From: JBFWMG01 sp050251715
GTDB taxonomy: Bacteria > Desulfobacterota > Desulfovibrionia > Desulfovibrionales > Desulfovibrionaceae
Direction of reading: 5' to 3'
Length of the DNA stretch: 64,000 bases
NCBI GenBank assembly: GCA_050251715.1
Contig: JBFWMG010000005.1
Coordinates: 124,001 to 188,000, forward strand
Shown one piece after another: positions 24,403 to 33,585 of the stretch. A model generated the notes under the pieces. That model searched no databases. It worked only from the letters and a program-made list of their open reading frames with translations, and was not told the origin of the DNA. Positions within the stretch are counted from its first letter, which is position 1, and every line of letters begins with the position of its first letter. A program made the translations under genes and the position numbers.

Positions 24403-26201
24403 GCGACGCGCACCACCACCGGCTGCTGCTGCGGCAAATCAAGAAGCACCTCGGCTCTCCGGAGGATATGCCCGAGCCTTTGCAACGGTTTATCGCCGCG
24501 GTCGACGAGGCGTACAGGCAGTTCGACGACGACCGGGAAATGGTGGAACGCTCCCTGGAATTGAGTTCCCAGGAGCTGCTGCACAGCAACGCGGCGTTGC
24601 GCGCCGTGTTCAGCGCCTTCACCGACACCTTGTACTGCTGGATAAACAGCGACAATGTGGTGACCCGCCATACGGCGGGGTTTGCGCAGCATCTGGGCCA
24701 GGCGCAGGGCTCGCTGGCGGGCCGCCCGCTCCTTGAGGCGCCGCAGCGGGATCTGGCCATTCTGTTTGCCCACGCCTTGCGCCGGGTGCGCCAGCGCGGC
24801 AAGCATGTGACCATTGAATACGCCAACGCCAGCAAGGGGGGCGACCGTTCCTATGAGGCGCGGCTTGCGCCTTCCCTGAACAACGAAATCATCGTCATCG
24901 TCCGCGACATCACGGACCAAAAACGGGCGGAAACCGCGCTGAAGCGGGCGCTGGACGACACGGAGCGGCAGGTGTCGGCCCGCACGGCCGAACTGACCCA
25001 GTCCAACCAGCTCTTGCTGCAGGAGGTGCTCGACCGCAAGATGGCCGAGACCAAGCTCGCGGAAAGCGAGGAGCGGTTCCGCAAAATAACAGCGGCGGCC
25101 CACGACGGCATCATCATGGTGGATGATGCGGGCCGCATTTCCTTCTGGAACAATGGCGCCACCTCGATTCTGGGCTTTTCCGTGGACGAGGCCATGGGCA
25201 AGGACGCCCATGGCCTGCTGCGTCCGTTCAAGGATGCCAAACCCCTGCACAACACCTCGCTCTGGGGCGCTTCCAACGCCACGGGCATGGAGCCCGGCCG
25301 CACCCTGGACCTGACCGTGAGCAACAAGCAGGGCACATCCATTGCCGTGGAAGTCTCCATTTCCTCCGCGGCCATCAAGGGACGGTGGCATACCGTGGCC
25401 ATCATCCGCGACGTGACCGCGCGCAAGGAGGCCGAAGAGACGCTGCAAAACGCCAAGCGCGCCGCCGAGGAAGCGAACCAGATCAAGTCGGATTTCCTGT
25501 CCATGGTGTCGCATGAGTTGCGCACGCCGCTCACCGCGGTGCTCGGCTTTGCCAAGATGATTAAGAAGCGGCTGGTGGATACGGTCCGGCCCAAGGCGGA
25601 AGCCGGGGCGCCCGTTCCCCTCAAGGCGCTGGGCCAGATGGAGGCCAATATCGCGGTCATCGTGTCCGAAGGCGAGCGGCTCACCGAACTCATCAACAAC
25701 GTGCTTGACCTGGCCAAGTTGGAGGCCGGGCGCTTCGAGTGGTCCATGCGGCCGCTCGGCCTGGACTCGGTCATCGAGCAATCCCTGAACGCCACGGCCA
25801 TCCTGTTCCGCGACAAGAATCTGCGCCTTGTCCGCGACGTGCCCGCAGACCTGCCCCATGTGCAGGGCGACAAGGACCGGCTTGTGCAGGTGTGCATCAA
25901 CCTCTTGTCCAACGCGGCGAAATTTTCCTCGCACGGCACGGTGTATGTGAGCGTCCGCCGATCGGTGGACAACCTTGTCGTGTGTGTGCGTGACGAAGGG
26001 GTGGGCATCCGGGAAGAGGACAACCAGGCCGTCTTCGACAAGTTCAAGCAGCTTGGGGATACGCTCACGGACAAACCCAAGGGCACCGGCCTTGGGCTAC
26101 CCATCAGCAAGGAAATCGTGGAGCACCATGGCGGCTCCATGTGGGTGGAAAGCGCCCAGGGACAGGGCAGCGCCTTTTATTTCAGCCTTCCCATCCTATA
26201 G
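24399..26201 (+). CDS. PAS-containing soluble histidine kinase
   Basis: The 600-residue kinase lacks membrane segments. An N-terminal helical region (residues 1-65) is followed by a PAS-like domain (about 70-185), a coiled coil (RQVSARTAELTQSNQLLLQE) and a second PAS domain (about 225-350, with AAAHDGIIMVDDAGRISFWN). The phosphoacceptor histidine is in FLSMVSHELRTPLTAVLGF at about residue 371. The ATPase domain has NLLSNAAKF, VRDEGVGIREED and GTGLGLPISKEI. Translation is coupled to the FIST gene (ATGA overlap), so FIST probably feeds it a signal. It has no receiver domain and no response regulator lies beside it, so the phosphate acceptor is unknown. Confidence 0.93.
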   Translation: MSDAHHHRLLLRQIKKHLGSPEDMPEPLQRFIAAVDEAYRQFDDDREMVERSLELSSQELLHSNAALRAVFSAFTDTLYCWINSDNVVTRHTAGFAQHLGQAQGSLAGRPLLEAPQRDLAILFAHALRRVRQRGKHVTIEYANASKGGDRSYEARLAPSLNNEIIVIVRDITDQKRAETALKRALDDTERQVSARTAELTQSNQLLLQEVLDRKMAETKLAESEERFRKITAAAHDGIIMVDDAGRISFWNNGATSILGFSVDEAMGKDAHGLLRPFKDAKPLHNTSLWGASNATGMEPGRTLDLTVSNKQGTSIAVEVSISSAAIKGRWHTVAIIRDVTARKEAEETLQNAKRAAEEANQIKSDFLSMVSHELRTPLTAVLGFAKMIKKRLVDTVRPKAEAGAPVPLKALGQMEANIAVIVSEGERLTELINNVLDLAKLEAGRFEWSMRPLGLDSVIEQSLNATAILFRDKNLRLVRDVPADLPHVQGDKDRLVQVCINLLSNAAKFSSHGTVYVSVRRSVDNLVVCVRDEGVGIREEDNQAVFDKFKQLGDTLTDKPKGTGLGLPISKEIVEHHGGSMWVESAQGQGSAFYFSLPIL

Positions 26202-26316
26202 ATATTAATAATCCATCCCTGCCATGCCTATTTAATTTTTCTATTTACCTTTATATGCCCCTTTTTTATTGTATACTCTAATCGGGCACCGAGAACCGCG
26301 AGAAAAGGACGACGTC

Positions 26317-27015
26317 ATGCCCAGCCAACAAACTGAACAACCCCGCGATGTTGACGCCACGCCATCGTTGCGCGGAGAAACGCCGGCCCTGGACATGCAG
26401 ATCGGCGCCAGGGTACTGCTGCAACTCCAGGACACCGGGGAAAAGCTCTGGGGCGAGACCGTGGGCATGGTGCAGGACAAGTTTATCATCATCCGCATTG
26501 CGACCAATCCGGCCATCCGCCAGGCGCTGCAACCGGAAACCCCCGTGGCGGTCCGCTATGTGGTGCGCGACTGTTTGGTCTTCGGGTTCACGGCCACTGT
26601 GGCCAGGCTTACGACCAACCCCTTGCCGCTGCTGTATCTCCACTTCCCTGCGTCGGTGGAGACGGCCAACCTGCGCACGCATCACCGCGTCTGCTGCTAC
26701 CTCCCGGCCACGCTGTTTCTCGAAGGGCAGGAGGTGCATGGCGCATTGGTGGACATTTCCCGTGGCGGATGTAGAATATTGGTGAGCCACGCCAATGACA
26801 CCCAGGCGGTGGAGGCTCCCGTGGACACGGAGGTCTTCTGCCAGCTGAACATTCTGGGCGATGACGGGGCGCTGTTTCTCAAGGGGGTCGTAAAAAAAAA
26901 CACGACCTCGGGTGACAAAACCATGCTGGGCGTGGCGTTCGACGACATCACCGAAGAGGCTGCGGCGCACATCGAGCGGTATGTGCAATGCGTGCATGAG
27001 CTGTCCGACCTGTAG
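26317..27015 (+). CDS. PilZ domain protein with YcgR-like N-terminal domain
   Basis: PilZ domains bind cyclic di-GMP. The consensus arginines are in RTHHR (about residue 122) and the second motif is DISRGGCRI (about 149). The N-terminal 110 residues (IGARVLLQLQDTGEKLWGET onward) resemble the YcgR-type N-domain that contacts the flagellar motor. The 232-residue length fits YcgR-like proteins. The ATG at 26317 has AAGGA upstream; an alternative TTG at 26269 lacks support. It lies 115 bp after the kinase, in an AT-rich gap with a TATACT element (26272-26277), and 33 bp before the EAL-HDOD gene. Motility or surface behaviour is the likely output. Confidence 0.88.
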   Translation: MPSQQTEQPRDVDATPSLRGETPALDMQIGARVLLQLQDTGEKLWGETVGMVQDKFIIIRIATNPAIRQALQPETPVAVRYVVRDCLVFGFTATVARLTTNPLPLLYLHFPASVETANLRTHHRVCCYLPATLFLEGQEVHGALVDISRGGCRILVSHANDTQAVEAPVDTEVFCQLNILGDDGALFLKGVVKKNTTSGDKTMLGVAFDDITEEAAAHIERYVQCVHELSDL

Positions 27016-27048
27016 TTGCCGAGACCGCGCAAGCGGAATGGGGGATAC

Positions 27049-28341
27049 ATGACCAAGACCACCAAGGCGGAAAGCCAATACGAACCGATTTTCATCGCTC
27101 GCCAGGCGATCTATACCCCTGCTCGCGACATCTGGGGCTATGAACTGCTTTTCCGGCACAGCGGCGAGGCCAAGACCGCCCACGTGACCGATGCGGACAC
27201 CGCGACCTCCAAGGTCATTGCGGACGGCCTGTCCCTGGCGCTGACCGGCGTGCCCCAGGACAAGCGCGTACTCATCAATTTCCCCTCCAAGCTCATCCTG
27301 GACGACTCGGCCCTGGCGCTGCCCAAGGAACGGTGCGTGGTGGAGATTCTGGAAACCGTGGATCCGGAACCCAACATCATCGCGGCCTGCCAGCGCATCA
27401 AGGACGCCGGGTACACCCTGGCGCTGGACGACTACGTGGGCCAGGCCGGCTTCGAGGCGCTGGTGGCGCTGGCGGACATCGTCAAGGTGGAAATCCTGGG
27501 CATGGCCAAGCCGCAACTCATCAAGCTGACCCAGCAATTGAAGAAGCTGGGCCGCAGCCTGCTGGCGGAAAAGGTGGAGGACAAGGAAACCTTCGATCTG
27601 TGCAAGCAGTTGGGGTACCAGTATTTCCAGGGCTATTTTTTCAGCAAGCCCGAGGTGGTGCCCGGCCGCAAGATCGCGTCCGGCGCCCTGGCCAAGCTGC
27701 AATTGCTGCAAGCGCTCAACCGCGAATCGAGCGAATTCTCTGAGTTGGCCCGGATCATCTCCATGGACATCTCCCTGAGCTACCGGCTGCTCAAGTTCAT
27801 CAACTCCGCGGCGTTCTCGCTGCAACGCAAGATCCAGTCCATCGACCAGGCCGTCACCCTGCTGGGCAAGGAGCCCCTGCGCCAGTGGGCCATGATCGTG
27901 GTGGTGTCGGACATGGACACCAGCCCCAAGGCGGGGGAAATGGCCTTTGCCGCCATCCAGCGCGCCCGGTTCCTGGAAAAGCTGTGGGGCAACATGAAGA
28001 AGAAGCCCCAATCCAAGGAAGCCATGTTCATGCTGGGGCTGTTTTCACGCCTGGACGCCATGCTCGACCAGCGCATGGAAGACGTCCTGGAGGGCATGCC
28101 CCTTGACGACATGATCCTCGACGCCCTGCTGGGCAAGGAAAATGCCGCCCGCGACTGCCTGGTGCTGCTGGACGCGGTGGAACAGGGGGACTGGGACAGC
28201 GTGACGGAACTGCTGGACCTGTACGGCGTGGACTCGGCCCAGGCCGCCATCCACTACATCGAGGCCTCCACCTGGGCCAGCCAGATGCTCGGCTTCGCCA
28301 AGTCCACAAAGGCGGAAGGGGACACGGCGGCCAAGGCATAG
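27049..28341 (+). CDS. EAL-HDOD signalling protein
   Basis: The 430-residue protein joins an EAL-like domain (residues 1-200) to an HDOD domain (about 205-400). In the EAL part, GYELLFR, NFPSK, LALDDY and AEKVEDKETFDLCKQ with QGYFFS are recognisable, but the DDFGTG segment is altered to DDYVGQ. Cyclic di-GMP hydrolysis is therefore doubtful, as in other EAL-HDOD proteins. The HDOD part shows ISMDISLSYRLLKFINSAAF and IDQAVTLLGKEPLRQW. The ATG at 27049 follows GGGGGA. It follows the PilZ gene closely, so the two probably act in one cyclic di-GMP-linked response. Confidence 0.9.
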   Translation: MTKTTKAESQYEPIFIARQAIYTPARDIWGYELLFRHSGEAKTAHVTDADTATSKVIADGLSLALTGVPQDKRVLINFPSKLILDDSALALPKERCVVEILETVDPEPNIIAACQRIKDAGYTLALDDYVGQAGFEALVALADIVKVEILGMAKPQLIKLTQQLKKLGRSLLAEKVEDKETFDLCKQLGYQYFQGYFFSKPEVVPGRKIASGALAKLQLLQALNRESSEFSELARIISMDISLSYRLLKFINSAAFSLQRKIQSIDQAVTLLGKEPLRQWAMIVVVSDMDTSPKAGEMAFAAIQRARFLEKLWGNMKKKPQSKEAMFMLGLFSRLDAMLDQRMEDVLEGMPLDDMILDALLGKENAARDCLVLLDAVEQGDWDSVTELLDLYGVDSAQAAIHYIEASTWASQMLGFAKSTKAEGDTAAKA

Positions 28342-28381
28342 GGCGTCCCGCCGCAGCGTTTCGGGGCGAGGGGCACGACGG

Positions 28382-29068
28382 TCAGCGCCGCGCCACGACC
28401 AGCAGGTTCTTGCCGAAGAACGGGGAGGCCAGCGTGTCGAGCAGGAGGCTGCACGGAAAGGCGACGCGGTCGTACAGACGCAGGGCGCGGGTGTTGATCT
28501 CCCCGGTGTCCGACCCCAGCCACTTGTAGGCCAGGGTGGCGAAAAAGCCCAGGCTGTCCACATAGCGGCTCGTTTCCACAGCAAAGCCGGCTCCCGCGAG
28601 CAGGGGAACGAGGGTCTGCCTGGTGTACCGCCGCACATGGCCCACCTGCCGGTCCATGGCGGTGTACAGGCAGGGGAACGCGGGCACGTACACCAGCAGC
28701 CTGCCGCCCGGCCGCAACACCCGCCGCATGTGGCCGATGACCGCCTCATGGTCGTCGATATGCTCCAGCACATTGAGCGAGTACACGTAGTCCACGGAGG
28801 CGTCGGGGAACGCATCCAGGGCGGCGTGCGCCACAAAGCCCTGGCGTTCGAGCTGGCCGCGCTGGGCCGCGTCCAATTCCACGCAGACCACATCGAGCCC
28901 CGCCTCGCGCACAAACCCGCTGAAGGTGCCTATGCCGGCCCCAAAATCCACCGCCCGCGCCGCGCCGGCGGCATGCCGCACCACAAGGCCCGTGAGATGG
29001 GCATTGTAGCGCACCGCCTCGCGCATGGCCTCAAGCTGCTGCGACCCGGAATATTCCTTGTGTTCCAC
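28382..29068 (-). CDS. class I SAM-dependent methyltransferase
   Basis: This 228-residue cytoplasmic enzyme transfers a methyl group from SAM to an unknown small molecule. Motif I is VDFGAGIGTFSGFV (about residue 41), the acidic residue binding the SAM ribose is in VVCVELDAAQRGQ, and motif II/III include VDYVYSLNVLEHIDD and VLRPGGRLLVYVPA. The methyltransf_11/23 pattern is clear. I chose the GTG at 29068, which has GGGAG upstream; a downstream ATG at MREAVRYN is possible. It is convergent with the EAL-HDOD gene, 40 bp away, and unrelated genes surround it. Confidence 0.85.
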   Translation of the reverse strand: MEHKEYSGSQQLEAMREAVRYNAHLTGLVVRHAAGAARAVDFGAGIGTFSGFVREAGLDVVCVELDAAQRGQLERQGFVAHAALDAFPDASVDYVYSLNVLEHIDDHEAVIGHMRRVLRPGGRLLVYVPAFPCLYTAMDRQVGHVRRYTRQTLVPLLAGAGFAVETSRYVDSLGFFATLAYKWLGSDTGEINTRALRLYDRVAFPCSLLLDTLASPFFGKNLLVVARR

Positions 29069-29284
29069 CAACGGCTCCCTGTGTGCTGGCAATGGGCAAC
29101 GCCCTTCACGGCGCCGGGTAGCATGAACCGGACCCCCCGGCAAGGCGCCCGCGGGCCCGATTGTGAAAACCCGCTTTGGCTTGCGGACCGCTGGGGGCTG
29201 TGATAAAGAGCACAATTCAAAAAAAATGCCCGAAAACTCCAGCGCCGCTTCCGGCATGGTCGGGCCAGCCGAAGGAGGGGTTTC

Positions 29285-30316
29285 ATGCTTCGCTTCAAGG
29301 GTTTGCATCTGCTTCTTGCCGCCGCGCTGACGGTACTCATGCTGCCTGTCTCTCCGGTCGCGGCGTCCGGCCCCATCACCCTGACCTACGCCAACTTCCC
29401 GCCCGCGGTCACCTTCCCCTGCGTCCAGATGGAGCGGTGGAAAACCGAGGTGGAAAAGCGCACCAGCGGCGCGGTGGAGGTCCAGACCTTCCCCGGCGGC
29501 ACGCTGCTCGGCGCCAAGAACATGTTTGACGGCGTGAAGCAGGGCCAGGCCGACATCGGCTGCCTGTGCATGAGCTACCAGCCCGGCGTGTTCCCCGTGA
29601 CCACCGCCCTGGAACTGCCCGTGGGATTCTCCTCCTCCGTGGTGCCCAGCGTGGTGCTGTACGACCTGTGGGAAAAATACCAGCCCAAGGAATTCGCGGA
29701 CGTGAAGGTGCTGGCCATGTTCACCACCGCGCCCTCGAACATCATGAGCAAAGCCCCGGTGCGCTCCCTGGCCGACCTCAAGGGACTGGAGCTGCGCGCC
29801 TCCGGCGGCGCGTCCACCGTGCTCAAGCTGCTCGGCGCCACCCCGGTGTCCATGCCCATGCCCGAAACCCCCGAAGCCCTGCAAAAGGGCATCGTCAAGG
29901 GCTTGCTCTCGTCCCTGGAAGTGCTCAAGGACTTCAACTTCGCCAACTACACCCGGCACGAGACCATCACCAATTTCCAGGTCTATCCCTTTGCCGTGGT
30001 CATGAACAAGGCCAAGTGGGAATCCCTGCCCGCGGATGTGAAGCAGGTGTTCGACGCCCTGCGCCGCGAACAGTCCGAATGGACCGGCAAGTACATGGAC
30101 GACCACGTGAAGGAATCCCTGCAATGGTCCGCGGACAAGTACCAGATCGAGGTCATCAAGCTGCCTGAGACGGAACTGGCGGCGGCCCGCGAAACCCTGC
30201 GCCCCATGGTGGACGAGTGGAAGACGCGCGCCGTGGCCGCTGGCCTGAACGCGGAAGACATGCTGCACACCACCATGACCCTGAAGACCAAGTACGAGGC
30301 CGTGTACGGCAAATAA
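29285..30316 (+). CDS. dctP: TRAP transporter substrate-binding protein (DctP family)
   Basis: This periplasmic protein captures a carboxylate-type solute and delivers it to the DctQM membrane unit. A signal peptide covers about residues 1-27 (ending SPVAASG). The mature chain starts ITLTYANFPPAV and contains WKTEVEKRTSGAVEVQTFPG, GVKQGQADIGCLCMS and LADLKGLELRASGGASTVLK, whose arginine sits where TRAP proteins hold the solute carboxylate. The 343-residue length is typical. The ATG at 29285 follows GAAGGAGG. A terminator after the gene probably gives a higher level of this protein than of dctQ and dctM. The substrate is unknown. Confidence 0.93.
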   Translation: MLRFKGLHLLLAAALTVLMLPVSPVAASGPITLTYANFPPAVTFPCVQMERWKTEVEKRTSGAVEVQTFPGGTLLGAKNMFDGVKQGQADIGCLCMSYQPGVFPVTTALELPVGFSSSVVPSVVLYDLWEKYQPKEFADVKVLAMFTTAPSNIMSKAPVRSLADLKGLELRASGGASTVLKLLGATPVSMPMPETPEALQKGIVKGLLSSLEVLKDFNFANYTRHETITNFQVYPFAVVMNKAKWESLPADVKQVFDALRREQSEWTGKYMDDHVKESLQWSADKYQIEVIKLPETELAAARETLRPMVDEWKTRAVAAGLNAEDMLHTTMTLKTKYEAVYGK

Positions 30317-30343
30317 CAACCGTGCCTTGACGTCGCATCACGA

Positions 30344-30369
30344 GGGGCCGGAGCCGTCCGGCCCCTTTT
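30344..30369 (+). terminator. intercistronic terminator between dctP and dctQ
   Basis: A 9-bp stem GGGGCCGGA / TCCGGCCCC with loop GCCG is followed by TTTT. Partial read-through would give more binding protein than membrane subunits. Confidence 0.75.
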
Positions 30370-30400
30370 CTGCTTTTCAAGGCGCGTGACCGGATGCACC

Positions 30401-30916
30401 ATGAACGTGTTTGACCGCATCAATGCTTTTTTGTGCAACCTCCTGCTGGTGGCGGGGGGCGTCTGCCTGGTGGCCATGATGCTGCTGGCCTGCGCCAACA
30501 TGGTGCTGCGCGCCGTGTGGCTGCCCATCACGGGCAGCTACGAGCTGCTCGGCTTCCTGGGCGCGCTGGCCACGGCCTTTGGCCTGGGCGCCACCCAGAT
30601 CCGCAAGGGCCACATCGCCCTCACCATTTTGGAAGGCGTGTTCCCGCCCAGGGTGGAGCGCGTGGTGGACATCTGCGCCCACGCGGCATGCGCGGCGTTG
30701 TTTGTTCTCGTGGCGTGGCGCACCACGGCCTGGGGCACGTCCCTCATCGACTCCGGCGAATTGTCCGAAACCCTGCGCTTCGCCTACCATCCCTTTGTCT
30801 TTGCCGTGGCCTTTGGCTGTCTCGTGCTCGCGCTGGCCATCTTCTGCGACATGCTGCACGCCATCCTCGACCCCATGACCCGCCATGGCCGCAAACGCGG
30901 GGGAGCACGCGCATGA
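30401..30916 (+). CDS. dctQ: TRAP transporter small membrane subunit (DctQ family)
   Basis: The 171-residue protein has four hydrophobic helices. The first is NLLLVAGGVCLVAMMLLACA; the second carries the DctQ pattern SYELLGFLGALATAFGLGAT followed by IRKGHIALTIL. It pairs with DctM in the inner membrane. I chose the ATG at 30401; a GTG five codons upstream is possible. Its stop overlaps the dctM start by four bases. The C-terminus is arginine-rich (MTRHGRKRGGARA), as expected on the cytoplasmic side. Confidence 0.92.
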   Translation: MNVFDRINAFLCNLLLVAGGVCLVAMMLLACANMVLRAVWLPITGSYELLGFLGALATAFGLGATQIRKGHIALTILEGVFPPRVERVVDICAHAACAALFVLVAWRTTAWGTSLIDSGELSETLRFAYHPFVFAVAFGCLVLALAIFCDMLHAILDPMTRHGRKRGGARA

Positions 30917-32217
30917 GCCTCATCACCATAGGCATTCTCGGCGTCGTCGCGCTCCTGCTCCTGCTCTTCTTCCTGCGCATGCCCGTGGGCTTCGCCATGG
31001 GCCTGGTGGGCTTTGTGGGATTCTGGAAGGTCATCAACCTCCAGGCCGCGCTCGGCATGCTGGGCACGGAAATATGGAACGTCTTCTCCTCCTACGGGCT
31101 CACGGTCATCCCGCTGTTCATCCTCATGGGCCAGATCTGCTTTTACGCAGGGGTGAACAAGCGGTTGTACCAGACCGCCTTCGCCTGGCTGGGCCATGTG
31201 CGCGGCGGCCTGTCCATGGCCACCATCCTCGCCTGCGCCGGTTTTTCCGCCATCAGCGGCTCCAACACCGCCACGGCGGCCACCATGTCCACCGTGGCCC
31301 TGCCGGAGATGCACAAGTACAAGTACAACCCCATCCTCTCCACCAGTTGCGTGGCCGTGGGCGCAACCCTCGGCGTGGTCATCCCGCCCAGCGTGGTGCT
31401 GCTCATCATCGGCCTGCAAACCAGCCAGGACATCGCCAAGCTGTTCTGGGGCGGGGTCATTCCCGGCCTCCTGCTCTGCCTCTTTTTCATCCTCACCGTG
31501 ACCTGGCTGTGCCACCGCCATCCCGACTGGGGACCGGCCGGCCCCAAAACCACCTGGAAGGAAAAATTCGCCTCCCTGCCCGGCTCCATCGAGATGGTCG
31601 TGCTCTTCTGCCTGGTCATGGGCGGGCTGTTCGCCGGGTTCTTCACGCCCAGCGAGGCGGGCGCGGCAGGCTCCATGCTGGCCATCATCATCAGCTGCAT
31701 AGGCCGCAAGCTCTCCTGGGACGGATTCAAGAGCGCGGTGTTCGACACCATCCGCGTCTCGTGCATGATCCTCATGATCGTGACCGGCGCGGTGCTCTTC
31801 GGCAGGTTCCTGGCGGTCACCCGCCTGCCCTTCGAGGCGGCCGACTGGGTGGCGGCGCTCAACGTGCCGCACGTCGTCATCATCTTCGCCCTGTGCGCCA
31901 TCTACGTGCTGGGCGGCATGATTATGGACGCGCTGGCGCTGTTGCTCATCACCATCCCCATCTTCTTTCCCCTGGCCGACGCCATGGGCTACGACCCCCT
32001 CTGGTTTTCCGTGCTCATCACCGTGGTCACCACCATGGGTGCGGTCACCCCACCCGTGGGCGTGAACACCTTCATCGTGGCCTCCATGGCCACGGGCGTG
32101 CCCATGCACAAGATATTCCGGGGCGTGAGCCTGTTCCTCTTCTCCTATCTGGCCTGCATCGGCCTCATGCTCCTCTTCCCGCAGATCGTGCTTTTCCTTC
32201 CCAGCCTGATCCAGTAA
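30913..32217 (+). CDS. dctM: TRAP transporter large membrane subunit (DctM family)
   Basis: DctM is the ion-coupled channel of the TRAP transporter. The 434-residue chain has about twelve membrane helices, the early pattern LFFLRMPVGFAMGLVGF and the family signature region SGSNTATAATMSTVALPEM. GVVIPPSVVLLIIGL, FFTPSEAGAAGSM and MGAVTPPVGVNTFIV complete the match. Translation is coupled to dctQ. It is full length with no missing motif. The downstream RNA methyltransferase starts 11 bp later and may share the transcript, although its function is unrelated. Confidence 0.94.
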   Translation: MSLITIGILGVVALLLLLFFLRMPVGFAMGLVGFVGFWKVINLQAALGMLGTEIWNVFSSYGLTVIPLFILMGQICFYAGVNKRLYQTAFAWLGHVRGGLSMATILACAGFSAISGSNTATAATMSTVALPEMHKYKYNPILSTSCVAVGATLGVVIPPSVVLLIIGLQTSQDIAKLFWGGVIPGLLLCLFFILTVTWLCHRHPDWGPAGPKTTWKEKFASLPGSIEMVVLFCLVMGGLFAGFFTPSEAGAAGSMLAIIISCIGRKLSWDGFKSAVFDTIRVSCMILMIVTGAVLFGRFLAVTRLPFEAADWVAALNVPHVVIIFALCAIYVLGGMIMDALALLLITIPIFFPLADAMGYDPLWFSVLITVVTTMGAVTPPVGVNTFIVASMATGVPMHKIFRGVSLFLFSYLACIGLMLLFPQIVLFLPSLIQ

Positions 32218-32227
32218 AAGACAGGGC

Positions 32228-33514
32228 ATGAGCGGTTCGGGAACCACTGAATTACGGCAGCGCTCCTTCCGGCTGGTCTGCCCGGAGCACCACGCACCCC
32301 TGGTGGAGGCGCTGCTCGCGGCCCAGGGCTTCGCGTTCGAGCCCGAGCCGTTCCACCCCCTGACCCGCCGCTGCATTGCCGCGCCCCTGGCCCTGGGCGC
32401 CAGCCTGGCCGCGTTCTTCGGCTACATCTACATCCAGGACCGCTCGTCCATGCTGCCCCCGCTGGCGCTCAACCCCCCGCGCGGCGCGCGCGTTCTGGAC
32501 ATGTGCGCCAGCCCCGGCAGCAAGACAGGCCTCCTGGCCCAGCTGGTGGGCCCGGACGGCTTCGTGCTGGGCAACGAGCCCAGCCGCGACCGCCACGCCA
32601 CGCTGCGCCAGAACCTGGCCCACTGCAATCTGGTCAACACCGCCACCTGCTCCTACCCCGGCCAACGCCTGCCCATGGCCGACGGTTCGTGGGAATACAT
32701 CCAACTGGACCCGCCGTGCAGCGGCTGGGGCACCACGGACCGCCACCCCAAGGTCATGGAGCTGTGGCGCGACGACAAGGTGGAGCCGCTCATCGCCCTG
32801 CAACGCGAGCTGCTGGCCGAGGCCGCGCGCCTGCTCGCGCCCGGCGGGCGCGTGCTCTATTCCACCTGCACCACCAACGTGCGCGAAAACGAGGAACAGG
32901 TGCGCCTTGCCGTGGAAAGCCTGGGGCTTGTGCTCGAACCGCTGACGCCCTTTCCCGGCTTTGTCTTTGACGCGCCCCTGCTGCCCTGCGCCGAGGGCGC
33001 CCTGCGCGTGAACGGCGACCGCTCCGAGGCGCAGGGTTTTTACCTGGCCGCGCTGCGCAAGCCGGGCCACGCCCCCGCAGCCATGCCCGGCCCGGACGAT
33101 CCCGGCCTGGCGGGCAAGGGCGAAGCGCTGGACAGAGGCCTGCTTTGCGCGGATACTGCGGCCTGCGACCGCCTGCCTGACGGCGCGCTGCGCCGCTTTG
33201 GCGACACGGTGTTCTTTTTGCACCACCAGGCACTGGCCGCGCTGCCGCACACCCTGGCCTGGCAAGGTTTTCCCCTGGGCCGCATGGGCAAGGCGGGCTT
33301 CCGGCGCAACGCGCGGCTGCGTGTGCTGCTGCCGGACCACGCGCCAGGCCTGGGCCTCGACCTGGACGACGCCGCGCCGCTGGCCGCGCTGCTCACCGGG
33401 CAAAGTCTCACGCCGGGCGCCCCCCTGCCCAAGGAGGCGGGCCTCTACTTCAGAGGGCTGCCCCTGGGCTGGCTGCGGGTCAAGGGCAACCGCGTGCTCT
33501 GGGCCGAGCGGTAA
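32228..33514 (+). CDS. RsmB/RsmF-like RNA cytosine-C5 methyltransferase
   Basis: The protein methylates a cytosine in rRNA or tRNA with SAM. The catalytic core has the SAM loop VLDMCASPGSKTGLLAQL (about residue 91), the DPPCSGWGT motif IV with one catalytic cysteine (about 161), and YSTCTTNVRENEEQV motif VI with the other (about 214). The C-terminal 150 residues resemble the RNA-binding tail of the RsmF/YebU type, ending with a LPLGWLRVKGNRVLW strand. The 428-residue length fits. It starts 11 bp after dctM. The exact target base cannot be told from the sequence. Confidence 0.9.
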   Translation: MSGSGTTELRQRSFRLVCPEHHAPLVEALLAAQGFAFEPEPFHPLTRRCIAAPLALGASLAAFFGYIYIQDRSSMLPPLALNPPRGARVLDMCASPGSKTGLLAQLVGPDGFVLGNEPSRDRHATLRQNLAHCNLVNTATCSYPGQRLPMADGSWEYIQLDPPCSGWGTTDRHPKVMELWRDDKVEPLIALQRELLAEAARLLAPGGRVLYSTCTTNVRENEEQVRLAVESLGLVLEPLTPFPGFVFDAPLLPCAEGALRVNGDRSEAQGFYLAALRKPGHAPAAMPGPDDPGLAGKGEALDRGLLCADTAACDRLPDGALRRFGDTVFFLHHQALAALPHTLAWQGFPLGRMGKAGFRRNARLRVLLPDHAPGLGLDLDDAAPLAALLTGQSLTPGAPLPKEAGLYFRGLPLGWLRVKGNRVLWAER

Positions 33515-33585
33515 CGCCGGGCCGTCAACCACCCATCCGCCCCGCAGGGGCGCACCCCCCTCCCCGGAGGGGCAAAGGACGCCAC

